The notes under the pieces: model-generated
What the model was told of the DNA's origin: nothing
Database searches by the model: none
What the model saw: the letters and a program-made list of their open reading frames with translations, nothing else
Position numbers and translations under genes: made by a program
DNA from: a virus
Length of the DNA stretch: 50,343 nucleotides
Reading direction: 5' to 3' (one strand)
IMG/VR virus record: IMGVR_UViG_3300046519_000122
Location: 1-50,343 of that record
Shown here: positions 1 through 7,952 of the stretch, piece by piece
Layout of the letters: the number at the start of each line of letters is the position of its first letter
Numbering within the stretch: position 1 is the first letter of the stretch

Positions 1-127
1 GGAGCGGCCGACGGATTGAGTTATGAAAGCCAGTTGCTGGAGAAGAAGTCGCCGCCGCCCGAAATGAGCATGTCGGCTACGGCGTCGAAGATCGTGTCGA
101 TCTGGTCGTCGTGGTCGTGGGTGTCGT
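1..127. repeat. Terminal direct repeat, left copy (circle closure)
   Basis: These bases are identical to 50217-50343. The copy covers the 3' end of the terminase large subunit gene and the spacer before the tailspike gene. An exact 127-base end overlap equals a common assembler k-mer length, so it most simply shows that the contig is circular or circularly permuted. The alternative, a short true terminal redundancy, cannot be excluded from sequence alone. Confidence 0.95.
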
Positions 128-1634
128 CAGCAGTGAAAGCGGATGCTTCGGTGAGGAACGTCGGCACCCAATCCGCGGGGGCAATGGCAACGCCTCGGTG
201 ATCCTTCACCTGGTCAATTTTGTTCCCGTGCTCGTCATAGATGGCGGGAACGAAGACCCGACCAGACTTGAACCACGGCACGGCATCCATACAGCGCACG
301 ACTTTGTTGCTGGCGGGGCCGCGCGGCTGTGGCTGGATCTGGATCGAGCCCTTTTTGCTGATCGTCTGAATCAGGCCGGTACCGCTCGATTTGTCCTCGA
401 CCCGCATATAGCGAAGGGTTGCCGGGCGGAAGTTGTCCCAAGGCTGCCAGCGCTGCCAGACCTTGAGCGCTTCGGCCTCCAGATCGCCGGCATCCCATTT
501 GCCGCGAACGATCTCGATGATGTAAAGGTTGCCGTCTATGCCCAGGCCGCAGTGACTGAACACCGAGAAGTCGTGCTGCTCGTCGGTCTTCTGGGCTGTG
601 TCGACATACACCCCGCGCCAAACCAGAAACGGCAACTGCTCGTAGGTCGGGAACCAGTCGGCATCAATCATGCCACCAGTCAGGGCGATAGGTGACTGCT
701 GGTACTGGCTGACCAGGGTGTAGGCATCCCGGTCCCACAGCGCCATCAGGTCGAAGACCGATTCCTTGGCTGGCCAATACGACCAGTATTCAACGCCGCC
801 CCGGACGACTGAGGGCCCGCTGAATACATCGCGCTCGGCGTGCTCCCGGATCTCGCGCGGTAGGCTTTCGATATATTCGCGCGTCACCAAGGCTGGAACC
901 TTGATGTGCGAGAAATCGAGGCCCATGCCGCCGGCGAGCAGGAAGCCCGACACGTCATCGGTGTGCAGGCGCTGCTGCGTGCAGATCACCGGGGTATCAG
1001 GTGACGCCCGCCTGCTACGTAGCGTGTTTACCACGATCCGCTGAGCTTTGGCCCGCATGGTCGCGCTGAATGCGCTGTCGGCCTTTTCTGGATCATCGAG
1101 GTTGATGAATCCGCTGAAGCCTTCCGAGATGTACCCGCCCCGGACGCCAGTGATCTGGCCGCCGGTTGAGCGACTGAAGATCTGGTGCTTGTTGCGCCCG
1201 TTGTCATCGGTGACGATCCAGTTCGCGACGTCAGCTTTCCCCAGAGAGCAGGGCCAGAGCTCCTGATATTCCGAACTGGTGATGATCGACTTGATGCGGT
1301 TGGAGTTTTCTTCGACCAGCGATTTCGAGTAGGAAACGCTCAGATTGCGCGTCCGGTCGAACTTCGTCATCACGTATGCAGGCAGGTGAATCGACCAGTA
1401 TTCGGTCTTGGTGCCACCTGGTGGCATGTTGAACACGACGTTCTTAAGCTTCCCCTGCAGGACCTGCTGGGCGGTGTAATCCATGTAGCGGTGATGCCAG
1501 TTGCACAGAAACTTCATCCCCTGATTGATCTGGAAAAAGACGCGCATGAATGCGAGCGGGGAATGCTCGCTGATCATTTTGGATGCTTCTTTTTCCTCCC
1601 GACTCATTGTTTCCCAGTCGAGAAGCGCGGTCAT
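21..1634 (-). CDS. terL: Terminase large subunit (ATPase/nuclease)
   Basis: Motor and nuclease that pumps phage DNA into the prohead through the portal and cuts it. The 537-aa product has a Walker A-like loop PPGGTKTE at residues 71-78 and a Walker B-type NLDDPEK around 179-184, giving an N-terminal packaging ATPase. A C-terminal RNase H-like nuclease follows, with Asp345 in YVDTAQKTDEQHD and an acidic DHDDQID near the end. The length is typical of the family. Its start overlaps the small subunit gene by 4 bp (ATGA). Unusually, the terminase pair lies at the far end of the tail genes rather than beside the portal; after the circle closes, the tailspike is the next gene downstream. Confidence 0.95.
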   Translation of the reverse strand: MTALLDWETMSREEKEASKMISEHSPLAFMRVFFQINQGMKFLCNWHHRYMDYTAQQVLQGKLKNVVFNMPPGGTKTEYWSIHLPAYVMTKFDRTRNLSVSYSKSLVEENSNRIKSIITSSEYQELWPCSLGKADVANWIVTDDNGRNKHQIFSRSTGGQITGVRGGYISEGFSGFINLDDPEKADSAFSATMRAKAQRIVVNTLRSRRASPDTPVICTQQRLHTDDVSGFLLAGGMGLDFSHIKVPALVTREYIESLPREIREHAERDVFSGPSVVRGGVEYWSYWPAKESVFDLMALWDRDAYTLVSQYQQSPIALTGGMIDADWFPTYEQLPFLVWRGVYVDTAQKTDEQHDFSVFSHCGLGIDGNLYIIEIVRGKWDAGDLEAEALKVWQRWQPWDNFRPATLRYMRVEDKSSGTGLIQTISKKGSIQIQPQPRGPASNKVVRCMDAVPWFKSGRVFVPAIYDEHGNKIDQVKDHRGVAIAPADWVPTFLTEASAFTADDTHDHDDQIDTIFDAVADMLISGGGDFFSSNWLS

Positions 1635-2080
1635 AGGCGATCGAGAACAGATTCGAGAGTTTTCTTGTCCACCGTAACCTGAGACTTGGTTTCGATCGCG
1701 CCGCCATTCTTGCCGGTCAGCTCAACGATTTTCTTATCCAGGCCCAGCAGCTTGGCCTTACCCATCGTCGCCCCTACGGCGGCGGCAGCTTGTGGCGTCT
1801 CCGCCGATAAAGCTGCCTTGCGGGCTTCTTCCAGTTCAAGCAGGAGAGTGTCAACGGTGATCTGGTGACGATCCATCACGCGCTCGCGCAACTCTGCCAG
1901 CCGCTCCTGTACCTGAGGCAACTGAAGGACGTTGTACCCTTCGCGACCAATCGTGGCCGTGGCCATATTGGCGGTGCTGTAGGCGATGCGGTATGACTCG
2001 GCGGCATTCGCGGTTTCAACGTAGGCAAGGCAGAATTTCTCCATCTTGTCGCTGAATTTACGTTTGCGCTTCATTTCCAT
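1631..2080 (-). CDS. terS: Terminase small subunit
   Basis: DNA-recognition subunit that selects phage DNA for packaging and works with TerL. The 149-aa protein begins with a basic stretch, then the Terminase_2/XtmA-type helix-turn-helix signature (KFCLAYVETANAAESYRIAY) and the LPQVQERLAEL block. A longer oligomerisation helix and a TGKNGG segment follow. The start is supported by an AGGTG ribosome site 5 bases upstream, and the ATG sits one base after the previous stop. The family assignment is firm; whether packaging is cos or headful cannot be read from the sequence. Confidence 0.88.
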   Translation of the reverse strand: MEMKRKRKFSDKMEKFCLAYVETANAAESYRIAYSTANMATATIGREGYNVLQLPQVQERLAELRERVMDRHQITVDTLLLELEEARKAALSAETPQAAAAVGATMGKAKLLGLDKKIVELTGKNGGAIETKSQVTVDKKTLESVLDRL

Positions 2081-2081
2081 G

Positions 2082-2279
2082 TCACACCTGCGGGCTTACC
2101 AGCTTCCACTTGTACCCGACCCACTTGGGGATCTTGTTCGCTGTGAAAATTGGAGGTTTGGTTTCAGTTGTCCCGGCTGGCAGCAGCCAATTTCCGGGGA
2201 CCATCGGGTCAGCATCGGCCAGCGTCTCGCCCATGTACCAACCCTGCTCGTCGTACTGGTAAACGGTTTTCTGGGTCAT
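2082..2279 (-). CDS. Small tail-fibre-associated protein
   Basis: A 65-aa protein following the tail fibre gene, in the position of a tail-fibre assembly protein. I chose the ATG at 2279 because it forms an ATGA overlap with the fibre stop, the coupling used through this operon; an upstream ATG at 2294 is also open. It has the pattern YQYDEQGWYMGE...ADADPM.PG.WLLPAG, like short proteins that accompany tail fibres in Pseudomonas phages and pyocins, and ends in a tryptophan-rich segment. No enzymatic motif is visible. A role in fibre folding or attachment is inferred from position. Confidence 0.6.
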   Translation of the reverse strand: MTQKTVYQYDEQGWYMGETLADADPMVPGNWLLPAGTTETKPPIFTANKIPKWVGYKWKLVSPQV

Positions 2280-3148
2280 AAGTAGCGGATCCATCTGACC
2301 TGCGTCAGGTTGACAGGGCGTGCTTCCGTACCGCCATTGGAGCCGATGCTCACGGTGTGGGTATGGGCGCCGGCCGAGTTGGTCGCAATGGTCTGCTTGC
2401 CGTCCGTGATCTGGTCGCCGAGCACCGCGTTGTCTGCCGGGGTTGGCGCAACCTTCTCGCGAGCGAACTCGGTGGTGTGGGTGTGAGCGCCAGCAGAACT
2501 GGTAGATGCGCTGTGTGTGTGCGCCAGGTTCTGACTGGCCTGGGGTGTGTTGTTGAGCGCTCGTCCGGTATCGACCCCGCGCCCGTCATCAAGCATGCGT
2601 GGGAACATGCCGCGCCAATCGGGAAGCCTGAACTGGGTGCTCAGCTCGCCGCCGGTGTTGTAGTCGGTGGCGATCTTGGAGAATAGCTTCGGGTATGCCG
2701 ATCGGAGCAATAACGCGCCGTTGCATTTCAGCCAGCCCGAGTCAGGCGAGCCGTTATGGGCGACGTCCTTATACTCACCAACAGTGAAACTGGAATACAG
2801 GCTTGCGCCGATCAGACGCCAGTACGCAGTGCTGCTGGGAGGTGAATTACCGACATTGCCGTCTGCGATCGACTCGTAATAGAGAGCGTCTTCTGCAAGG
2901 CAAGGTGCCCCGATGGAGTAAACCGCCTCGTTATGCCAGGTCATCACGCCATGGCGCTCGATGTCCTGCAGCGCTGAATCGACCCGGTTGTGCCAATAAT
3001 TCTCCTGTCCGGCAGGAGGTGCGTCCTTGTCCTGGCCGCCTTCCCAGCCGGTGCCGATCCTGAGGTCACCGGGGTTCTGAAAGACCGTCGAAGCATTCTG
3101 AGTCTCAACGTCTTCTGCCCAGCGCTTGTTAAAGGCTTGTCTTGCCAT
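2276..3148 (-). CDS. Tail fibre with collar domain
   Basis: Receptor-contacting tail fibre of 290 aa. The middle carries a phage tail collar domain (GWLKCNGALL...YPKLFSKI...FRLPDWRGMFPRMLD, roughly residues 137-195). The C-terminal third has three HTH-type clusters (HTHS, HTHTT, HTHTVS), the metal-binding needle pattern of T4 gp37-like fibre tips, followed by EARPVN and a short end. The N-terminus (ARQAFNKRWAED) resembles short fibre baseplate-attachment segments. The genome also has a separate 797-aa tailspike, so the virion probably carries two kinds of receptor-binding protein. Confidence 0.85.
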   Translation of the reverse strand: MARQAFNKRWAEDVETQNASTVFQNPGDLRIGTGWEGGQDKDAPPAGQENYWHNRVDSALQDIERHGVMTWHNEAVYSIGAPCLAEDALYYESIADGNVGNSPPSSTAYWRLIGASLYSSFTVGEYKDVAHNGSPDSGWLKCNGALLLRSAYPKLFSKIATDYNTGGELSTQFRLPDWRGMFPRMLDDGRGVDTGRALNNTPQASQNLAHTHSASTSSAGAHTHTTEFAREKVAPTPADNAVLGDQITDGKQTIATNSAGAHTHTVSIGSNGGTEARPVNLTQVRWIRYL

Positions 3149-3807
3149 CAGGACACATCTCCGGGCAGTGTGAAGTTTGAAAAGTTGTAGATGCGGTCAG
3201 AGGCCTGCTCAATCGCGGCGATGTTTGTCGGCAAGATGAATATCTGGCCGATCCGAGTGCCTTGCGGGCGAGGAATGATGTCGAAGTTGTCGAGCAGGTA
3301 CTGCGTGGTGTTGTCCAGTTCCGAGGCAATGCCAATGTCGAACGACTTATCGCCATTGCTCGACAGCGCAGTGACCTTCACGCCGATGACGATTTCCAAA
3401 AGCTGAATGATGCTGTCGCTTGTGCCATCGCTGACATTCCGTGCGATCTTGGCCTTGATCAGTTTCCGGTACAGGTCGTTGTTGAGCGGCGCGTCGACCG
3501 CGGCACCATCACCGATGTAAGGGGCGACGTTGTAGTTGGTGTAGCTGTCGTTCCCTGCGTAGCCGAAGACGTCATATGCTGCCCCGCGAAGGATCGGCCG
3601 AGGGATTCCCACGATACGACCGATCACGTCCAGCTGTTCGCCGGTTACCGTGTCAACGTCATAACTGCCGTAGATCTGATCGATAGCGGGTTCCAGGCTA
3701 TCGTTGGCGACCTGAGGCAGATGCGTCAGCCACTTCAGCATGAGTGGCTTGCCGCGATACTGGTTGATGATCCGCTTCTTCGCCCGCTCGACGTGATCCA
3801 TGTTCAT
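3148..3807 (-). CDS. Baseplate protein, DUF2612-like
   Basis: A 219-aa baseplate wedge component, placed between the baseplate J protein and the fibre. It shows the DUF2612 pattern: an N-terminal helical region (KWLTHLPQVANDSLEPAIDQIY), a GEQLDVIGRIVGIPR motif near residue 57, and a second block with LYRKLIKAKIARN followed by IIQLLEIVIGVKV. In the P2 system the protein at this position links gpJ to the fibre, and a similar role is inferred here. Its ATG overlaps the baseplate J stop (ATGA). Confidence 0.75.
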   Translation of the reverse strand: MNMDHVERAKKRIINQYRGKPLMLKWLTHLPQVANDSLEPAIDQIYGSYDVDTVTGEQLDVIGRIVGIPRPILRGAAYDVFGYAGNDSYTNYNVAPYIGDGAAVDAPLNNDLYRKLIKAKIARNVSDGTSDSIIQLLEIVIGVKVTALSSNGDKSFDIGIASELDNTTQYLLDNFDIIPRPQGTRIGQIFILPTNIAAIEQASDRIYNFSNFTLPGDVS

Positions 3808-5063
3808 AGCGTCACCGTAACGTCGATGTTGTCAGGATCGAAGGTGGCCATCTGCGCGATACCCGGCTGGATAGGCGTCAGGCCTTGGCTTCCGGCGCTG
3901 GTCCCGATCGTCAGGCTGATGATGTAGCTGTCGCCGTATTGCCCGAGTATCTTGTTGACGGGTGTGTACAGTCGGCCTACCGGAACAAGCTCGCCTATGT
4001 CGTAGCCACCCTGGTTGAAGCCTGCGACTGACTCGCCCGAGAAAAGCGTCTTGGTCGAGTCCTCGATGATGGCCTTTTTCAGCCGATCCTCGATGTCGCT
4101 GGGGAGATTGCCGACCTTTTTGATATCCAAGGCCACATAGACGGGCAGCCCAACAGCACGCTGGAAGGTCATTGTCTCAACGTTTCCAGTGGCCGCCGAG
4201 GTGACCTCGACCTTCACGCCAGTGGCGCCAGGCGGGTCTACCCATGTGTCGGTCTTGGTGCTGTAGCGCGGGTACATGGGCGTGCCCGGGTTGTATTTCG
4301 CATACATCGCTTTGCCGATGTCTGCATCCGATCCGCCGTTCACAATTACCGCGATGGCCGTGTACGGAATCCCGTCCGGATCCGTCGGCGAATCACTGTT
4401 GTTCTCCAGAATCTTGACGTCGGTAACCTCTGACACGTTGGCGATGCTGGCCAGCATGTTGTCTTTCATGTTACTGCCAGCCAGCGCTACCGAGTTGTTT
4501 CGGCGCGCTCTGAACTCAACGTCGGACTCTGCCGCCTCACCAGGTGTGGCCTCGCCGTTGGTAACAGACGACCACCCTGGGTAAGGAGTGCCAATGATGC
4601 TCAGCTCGCCGGCCCCAGCCAGAACGCGGCCAGAGGTCGAACAGGTCGCGAATCCCGTGGCGGTCTGACTGATGCCGATAACGATGGCTGAGGTTGTCAG
4701 CCACAGCGTGTTGTCGATCTTGCTGCGGATCTGCGAAAGAGCTGGCAAGACCGTCCCGGCAGGGCCTGTGATGGTGATAGGCGCGACCGAGTAGGTAGCG
4801 GCGCGAATCTGCACGCCTGAGATTTTCCCGATGTCGCGCAGCGCCTCGCCCGTCGCGCTGTCCGGATCCTTGCTGCGGTAGGCCGCGACCACACCCTCGT
4901 CCAGGTTCGCCATGAGCTCGGCCTCAATGCCGACCAGCTCCCCATCTGGCGAGTCAGGATCAAGGTTCCAATCCGGATCGATGGCCAGCAGCTTTTGTTT
5001 GAGGGCCGCCAGGTAATCGTTGAGCGATTCGCCAGTGATGCCTTGATCTGTGATTTCAGCCAT
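3804..5063 (-). CDS. Baseplate J-like protein (gp6/gpJ family)
   Basis: Main baseplate wedge protein, 419 aa, within the usual range. The N-terminus has the family opening (DPDWNLDPDSPDGELVGIEA) and the DSATGEALRDIGKISGV segment. The central part contains the GEATPGEAAESDVEFRARRN block that precedes the conserved LAGSNMKDNML repeat, and an ILENNSDSPTDPDGIP element. The C-terminus is the insertion-rich beta domain. It overlaps both neighbours by 1-4 bp, which indicates translational coupling within the baseplate cluster. Confidence 0.92.
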   Translation of the reverse strand: MAEITDQGITGESLNDYLAALKQKLLAIDPDWNLDPDSPDGELVGIEAELMANLDEGVVAAYRSKDPDSATGEALRDIGKISGVQIRAATYSVAPITITGPAGTVLPALSQIRSKIDNTLWLTTSAIVIGISQTATGFATCSTSGRVLAGAGELSIIGTPYPGWSSVTNGEATPGEAAESDVEFRARRNNSVALAGSNMKDNMLASIANVSEVTDVKILENNSDSPTDPDGIPYTAIAVIVNGGSDADIGKAMYAKYNPGTPMYPRYSTKTDTWVDPPGATGVKVEVTSAATGNVETMTFQRAVGLPVYVALDIKKVGNLPSDIEDRLKKAIIEDSTKTLFSGESVAGFNQGGYDIGELVPVGRLYTPVNKILGQYGDSYIISLTIGTSAGSQGLTPIQPGIAQMATFDPDNIDVTVTL

Positions 5064-5428
5064 TAAACGATCGCCTGCACGTAGTTGATGTCTGCGCTGT
5101 CGCCATTCGAGCTGACGATGGTCGCGCTCACTGTGAGTTCGCGGGTTGCAGGGTCCGAGGTAACACTGAAGGCAGTCATGCCGGCGCAGCCCGGGGCAAG
5201 GAGAATCCGGCGACGGATGACCGCTTCGCGTGACGCGAGCCGTGATCCCTTGCCCAAGACGCTGCCGAACCAGTCGGTACCGTCCGAGGTATCAAGAAAC
5301 CACTCTCCAAGGAAGAATTTGAGCCGCGTGCGCACGTTCTGGGCAACCTCTTCGGCGGTGTAACCGGTCAGCAGCTTGTTTTGACCCAATGCCAGATCGC
5401 CGTCTGCGTCTAGTTTTCTGACTGTCAT
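5063..5428 (-). CDS. Baseplate wedge protein, gp25/DUF2634-like
   Basis: A 121-aa protein with the signature VAQNVRTRLKFFLGEWFLDTSDGTDW (residues 28-54), found in gp25/W-type baseplate wedge proteins that initiate sheath polymerisation. The rest is a small alpha/beta fold with an SREAVIRRRI segment. It is located between spike and baseplate J, the standard order in contractile tails. The stop overlaps the next start (TAATG). Despite the historic name lysozyme-like, no catalytic residues are evident. Confidence 0.85.
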   Translation of the reverse strand: MTVRKLDADGDLALGQNKLLTGYTAEEVAQNVRTRLKFFLGEWFLDTSDGTDWFGSVLGKGSRLASREAVIRRRILLAPGCAGMTAFSVTSDPATRELTVSATIVSSNGDSADINYVQAIV

Positions 5429-6099
5429 GGATTCACTGGCCCTGATGTTCCGTTTCCGGACTGCACGCCGATGTGGGTGTGCTCGAAACCGATGCTCACG
5501 TCATGGTTGGTGATCGTGGCTTCGGTGGTGACCGCCTGTTCGAAGTTCACTGGCTTCTCGAAGTTGGTCATGCACTTCACGTTGAGCGAAACCCCGTCCA
5601 CCTCAAGCGTCTTGTCGTCGTGGATCCAGAAGTAGGCCGTTCCATCCAGGCTGCGCAGGCGAATACCTTCGTTTGAAAAATCGGTGATGGCGCCCGGAAT
5701 GGATCGCACACCCGGAAAGAAGTACGCGTCATTGATCGAGAAGCGGCGCGGCTCGGACTTGACGGCCACACCCCCCTGGTCAACCCAGGAGTCGATGCAC
5801 TCTTGCGAAAAGAACAATGTTCCCTCAGTGCCAGCCGCTACTCGACATTCAAGTGTGCCGCCCGCAGCGCCCCAGAACTGAACAGGGACGTGAATGATGG
5901 GTCGCCGCTCCGATTGCACGCCCTGGCGATCTTCCAGCATCAGCCCGATCTGTACCTCGGCCTTTTGGGTCGCTGGGTCGAAGCTCAGCACGTGGCCCGG
6001 AACGCTCGTGCGCATGTTGTCCTTGAGGTATTCGCCGAAAACCTCCTTGAGCATCGTGGAGAACTTCGACTGCGTGCGCGAGGCTAAAGGATCGCTCAT
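5425..6099 (-). CDS. Baseplate spike, Gp138/Mu gp45-like
   Basis: Central spike that pierces the outer membrane, 224 aa. Residues about 30-130 form an OB-fold (Gp138 N-terminal type: VPGHVLSFDPATQKAEVQIGL and GAAGG). A beta-repeat region follows with FWIHDDKTLEVDG and NFEKPVNFEQAVTTEATI. The C-terminus has FEHTHIGVQSGNGTSGP, a short HxH motif as in the iron-binding tips of P2 gpV and phi92 gp138. Overlaps of 4 bp on both sides place it in the baseplate operon between hub and wedge. Confidence 0.85.
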   Translation of the reverse strand: MSDPLASRTQSKFSTMLKEVFGEYLKDNMRTSVPGHVLSFDPATQKAEVQIGLMLEDRQGVQSERRPIIHVPVQFWGAAGGTLECRVAAGTEGTLFFSQECIDSWVDQGGVAVKSEPRRFSINDAYFFPGVRSIPGAITDFSNEGIRLRSLDGTAYFWIHDDKTLEVDGVSLNVKCMTNFEKPVNFEQAVTTEATITNHDVSIGFEHTHIGVQSGNGTSGPVNP

Positions 6100-7028
6100 C
6101 GGGTTGCTCCTGTAGAAAGGCCAGCTTGTGCCGCTGTATCAAGGCGCAGGCAGCTGATCTGCGCTTCCCATTGATCACCGTGGGAATCGCCTGCAAACAC
6201 CAAAGAGAAAATCTTGTAGTAACCCTCACCTATGGTCCGAGGAATGTTGGCGTAGAAAGCGCCCGCATACTCGAAGCGAGGTGCAATGGACTCCAACTTG
6301 ATCGAATCGCCAAGCTTGAGTTTGGGGTCGAGGATGTAGCGAATGCCGACCTCGGAATAACTCACAGAGGGCGAGCCAATCATTCCGGTCGTGGAGCTGA
6401 TAACGGCTTTCACGGGCATAGCAAAGCCGCGCTTGATGATCTTGATGGCGTCGTTCTCAACCATCCAATCGAATTCGAACGCTTCGGCAAGCTCGTTCAT
6501 GCGAGCGGTAGGGCTGCCCTGTAGGACAGTTCCGCGCGAACGACGTTTAAGACTCGAGAAGTCCCCATAAAAGCGAATCTCGACCCCGAATGGCTCGGCG
6601 CACGCCTCTATTATCTGAACTGGGTCTGTTTCGGCAGATAGCGTCAGGTTTATTTGCTTTTCATCACGATTTTGGGCGGCAGACATGCAAAAGAAGCGAA
6701 TGCCCTTCGTTGCTCCATCATCCTCTAGCACCCGCTGCACGTTCGTGATTTGCCCGAGAAAGATATTCCCGAACATCGTCTCGTAACCAGCTTCCAAAGA
6801 GATGAACTCGTAGGGCTTTGCTACACCATCTCCAAGCATCTGAGTAGTCGTCCCAGCAGAGACGTTGTAGATCGTGATATCTGCGATGCTGAAAGCATTT
6901 CCAGCGAAGTGCGTGACTTGAAACGTCAGACGCAGGCCATCACCCGAAGGAAGCATCTCGAACGTTCTAGTGCCGCTCTTGCGTCCTACCTTGAGTCGAT
7001 ACCTACGAAGATAGATTTCATCAGCCAT
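6096..7028 (-). CDS. Baseplate hub protein (gpD/gp27-like)
   Basis: A 310-aa hub protein that joins the tail tube to the spike. I placed the start at 7028 (MADEIYLRRYRLKVG), which overlaps the previous gene by 8 bp; a longer in-frame opening upstream only re-reads that gene. Features fit the gpD/XkdQ group: an opening beta domain, LGQITNVQRV, QIIEACAEPFGVEIRFYG, and MNELAEAFEFDWMVENDAIKI, the conserved step where short-patch hub proteins sample their second tube-like domain. Family membership is inferred from pattern and position between plug and spike. Confidence 0.75.
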   Translation of the reverse strand: MADEIYLRRYRLKVGRKSGTRTFEMLPSGDGLRLTFQVTHFAGNAFSIADITIYNVSAGTTTQMLGDGVAKPYEFISLEAGYETMFGNIFLGQITNVQRVLEDDGATKGIRFFCMSAAQNRDEKQINLTLSAETDPVQIIEACAEPFGVEIRFYGDFSSLKRRSRGTVLQGSPTARMNELAEAFEFDWMVENDAIKIIKRGFAMPVKAVISSTTGMIGSPSVSYSEVGIRYILDPKLKLGDSIKLESIAPRFEYAGAFYANIPRTIGEGYYKIFSLVFAGDSHGDQWEAQISCLRLDTAAQAGLSTGATR

Positions 7029-7323
7029 CAGACCATACCAGCGTGTTGGTGATGCCAAGGTTGGCGGGGGTTGGCTGCTCACCCTCCAGAACCAGCGAGC
7101 CGTAATCCACATCTGGCGGCGGGTAAAGACCGGCGAGCAGATCAACGTTGGGCAGCAGGTATCGGCCGGCCGTCAGCGTCACGCCCTGCGCCGTCAGGAT
7201 GTTCACTCGGAAAACGCTCAGCCTGACCATCCACTGAATCTCGATGGTGAGCGTGTTGTTGCCCAGCGCTGCACTGAAGGTCTGGGCAGGTAACGCCTGC
7301 ACCTCGACTCGATACCGACTCAT
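7021..7323 (-). CDS. Baseplate plug-like protein (Pam3 gp18/DUF6983-like)
   Basis: A 100-aa beta-rich protein between the Dit-like protein and the hub. The pattern AALGNNTLTIEIQWMVRLSVFRVNIL...GVTLTAGRYLLPNVDLLAGL matches the small plug proteins described in simplified contractile baseplates such as cyanophage Pam3 gp18, which close the tube end. There is no signal peptide or enzymatic motif. It overlaps the preceding gene by 4 bp and the hub by 8 bp. The plug role is an inference from family resemblance. Confidence 0.65.
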   Translation of the reverse strand: MSRYRVEVQALPAQTFSAALGNNTLTIEIQWMVRLSVFRVNILTAQGVTLTAGRYLLPNVDLLAGLYPPPDVDYGSLVLEGEQPTPANLGITNTLVWSDG

Positions 7324-7952
7324 GCAATCACCTCGACAGACGCCGAGCCGGTCGAAACCATCGGGGCACCTTGCGTTGTCACCGTGTCGTTTTGCGCCAA
7401 CTGGTCGGCAGAGGTCACGCCTTGACCGACCTGGGAACTGATACGGCGGATCTCTTGCAACTCCGCGATGAATATCAGGCCGTCTTCATCCTCGGGGCGG
7501 GTGCGCTGATCGAGACGAATGATGACCATCTCGGGCATGGTCTCGTATTCGGTCACTAGCTCGATGGGGGCGCGCGACTTGAGCAAGGCGGACAGCGCGC
7601 GCCAGGTGGTTGAAGCCCTGGTGTCGTCGCTGCCCGCCAGCAGATAGGCCGAAACGGCGCTGACGGCAGCCCCAGCGACACCGCCAACGGCAGAGGCGAC
7701 CGCTCCGGCCCCCATCATGCCGATGTCATCGAGACCAATCCCCAGCGGGGTGTTGGAAACGGCGCCGGTGAGCAGATAGCGATCAGGTAGCAGAATGGCG
7801 TGCTCATTGGTATTCGCGCCAAACTCCACCGGAAACCTTGTGAGTTGGATAGCCTTGCTCGTTACCCCTTCAAGCTTTGCGTCGAACTCGATCAGGCCCA
7901 GAGCAGGCAGCGTTTTTGAAAAAATGCTCATCACTCCTGAAATGATGCTCAT
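7320..7952 (-). CDS. Dit-like baseplate/tail protein
   Basis: A 210-aa protein directly after the tape measure. Residues about 20-70 (IEFDAKLEGVTSKAIQLTRFP, NEHAILLPDRYLLTGAVSNTPL) match the Dit-like N-terminal domain found at the tail tip of many myophages. Residues about 80-107 are a glycine/alanine-rich segment (GAGAVASAVGGVAGAAVSAV) that could be a flexible insertion or a membrane-contacting helix. The C-terminal half has EYETMPEMVIIRLDQ and IFIAELQEIRRIS, as in Dit-like proteins. It overlaps the tape measure gene by 4 bp. Confidence 0.7.
   Translation of the reverse strand: MSIISGVMSIFSKTLPALGLIEFDAKLEGVTSKAIQLTRFPVEFGANTNEHAILLPDRYLLTGAVSNTPLGIGLDDIGMMGAGAVASAVGGVAGAAVSAVSAYLLAGSDDTRASTTWRALSALLKSRAPIELVTEYETMPEMVIIRLDQRTRPEDEDGLIFIAELQEIRRISSQVGQGVTSADQLAQNDTVTTQGAPMVSTGSASVEVIA

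Noticed and set aside
1-127. Terminal repeat as a mobile-element or long terminal repeat
   Set aside because: It is simply part of terL and its spacer; the length equals an assembler k-mer and circular closure explains it.
111-695. Long plus-strand open frame within terL
   Set aside because: It lies fully inside the well-supported terminase gene, has no ribosome site and no protein-like pattern.
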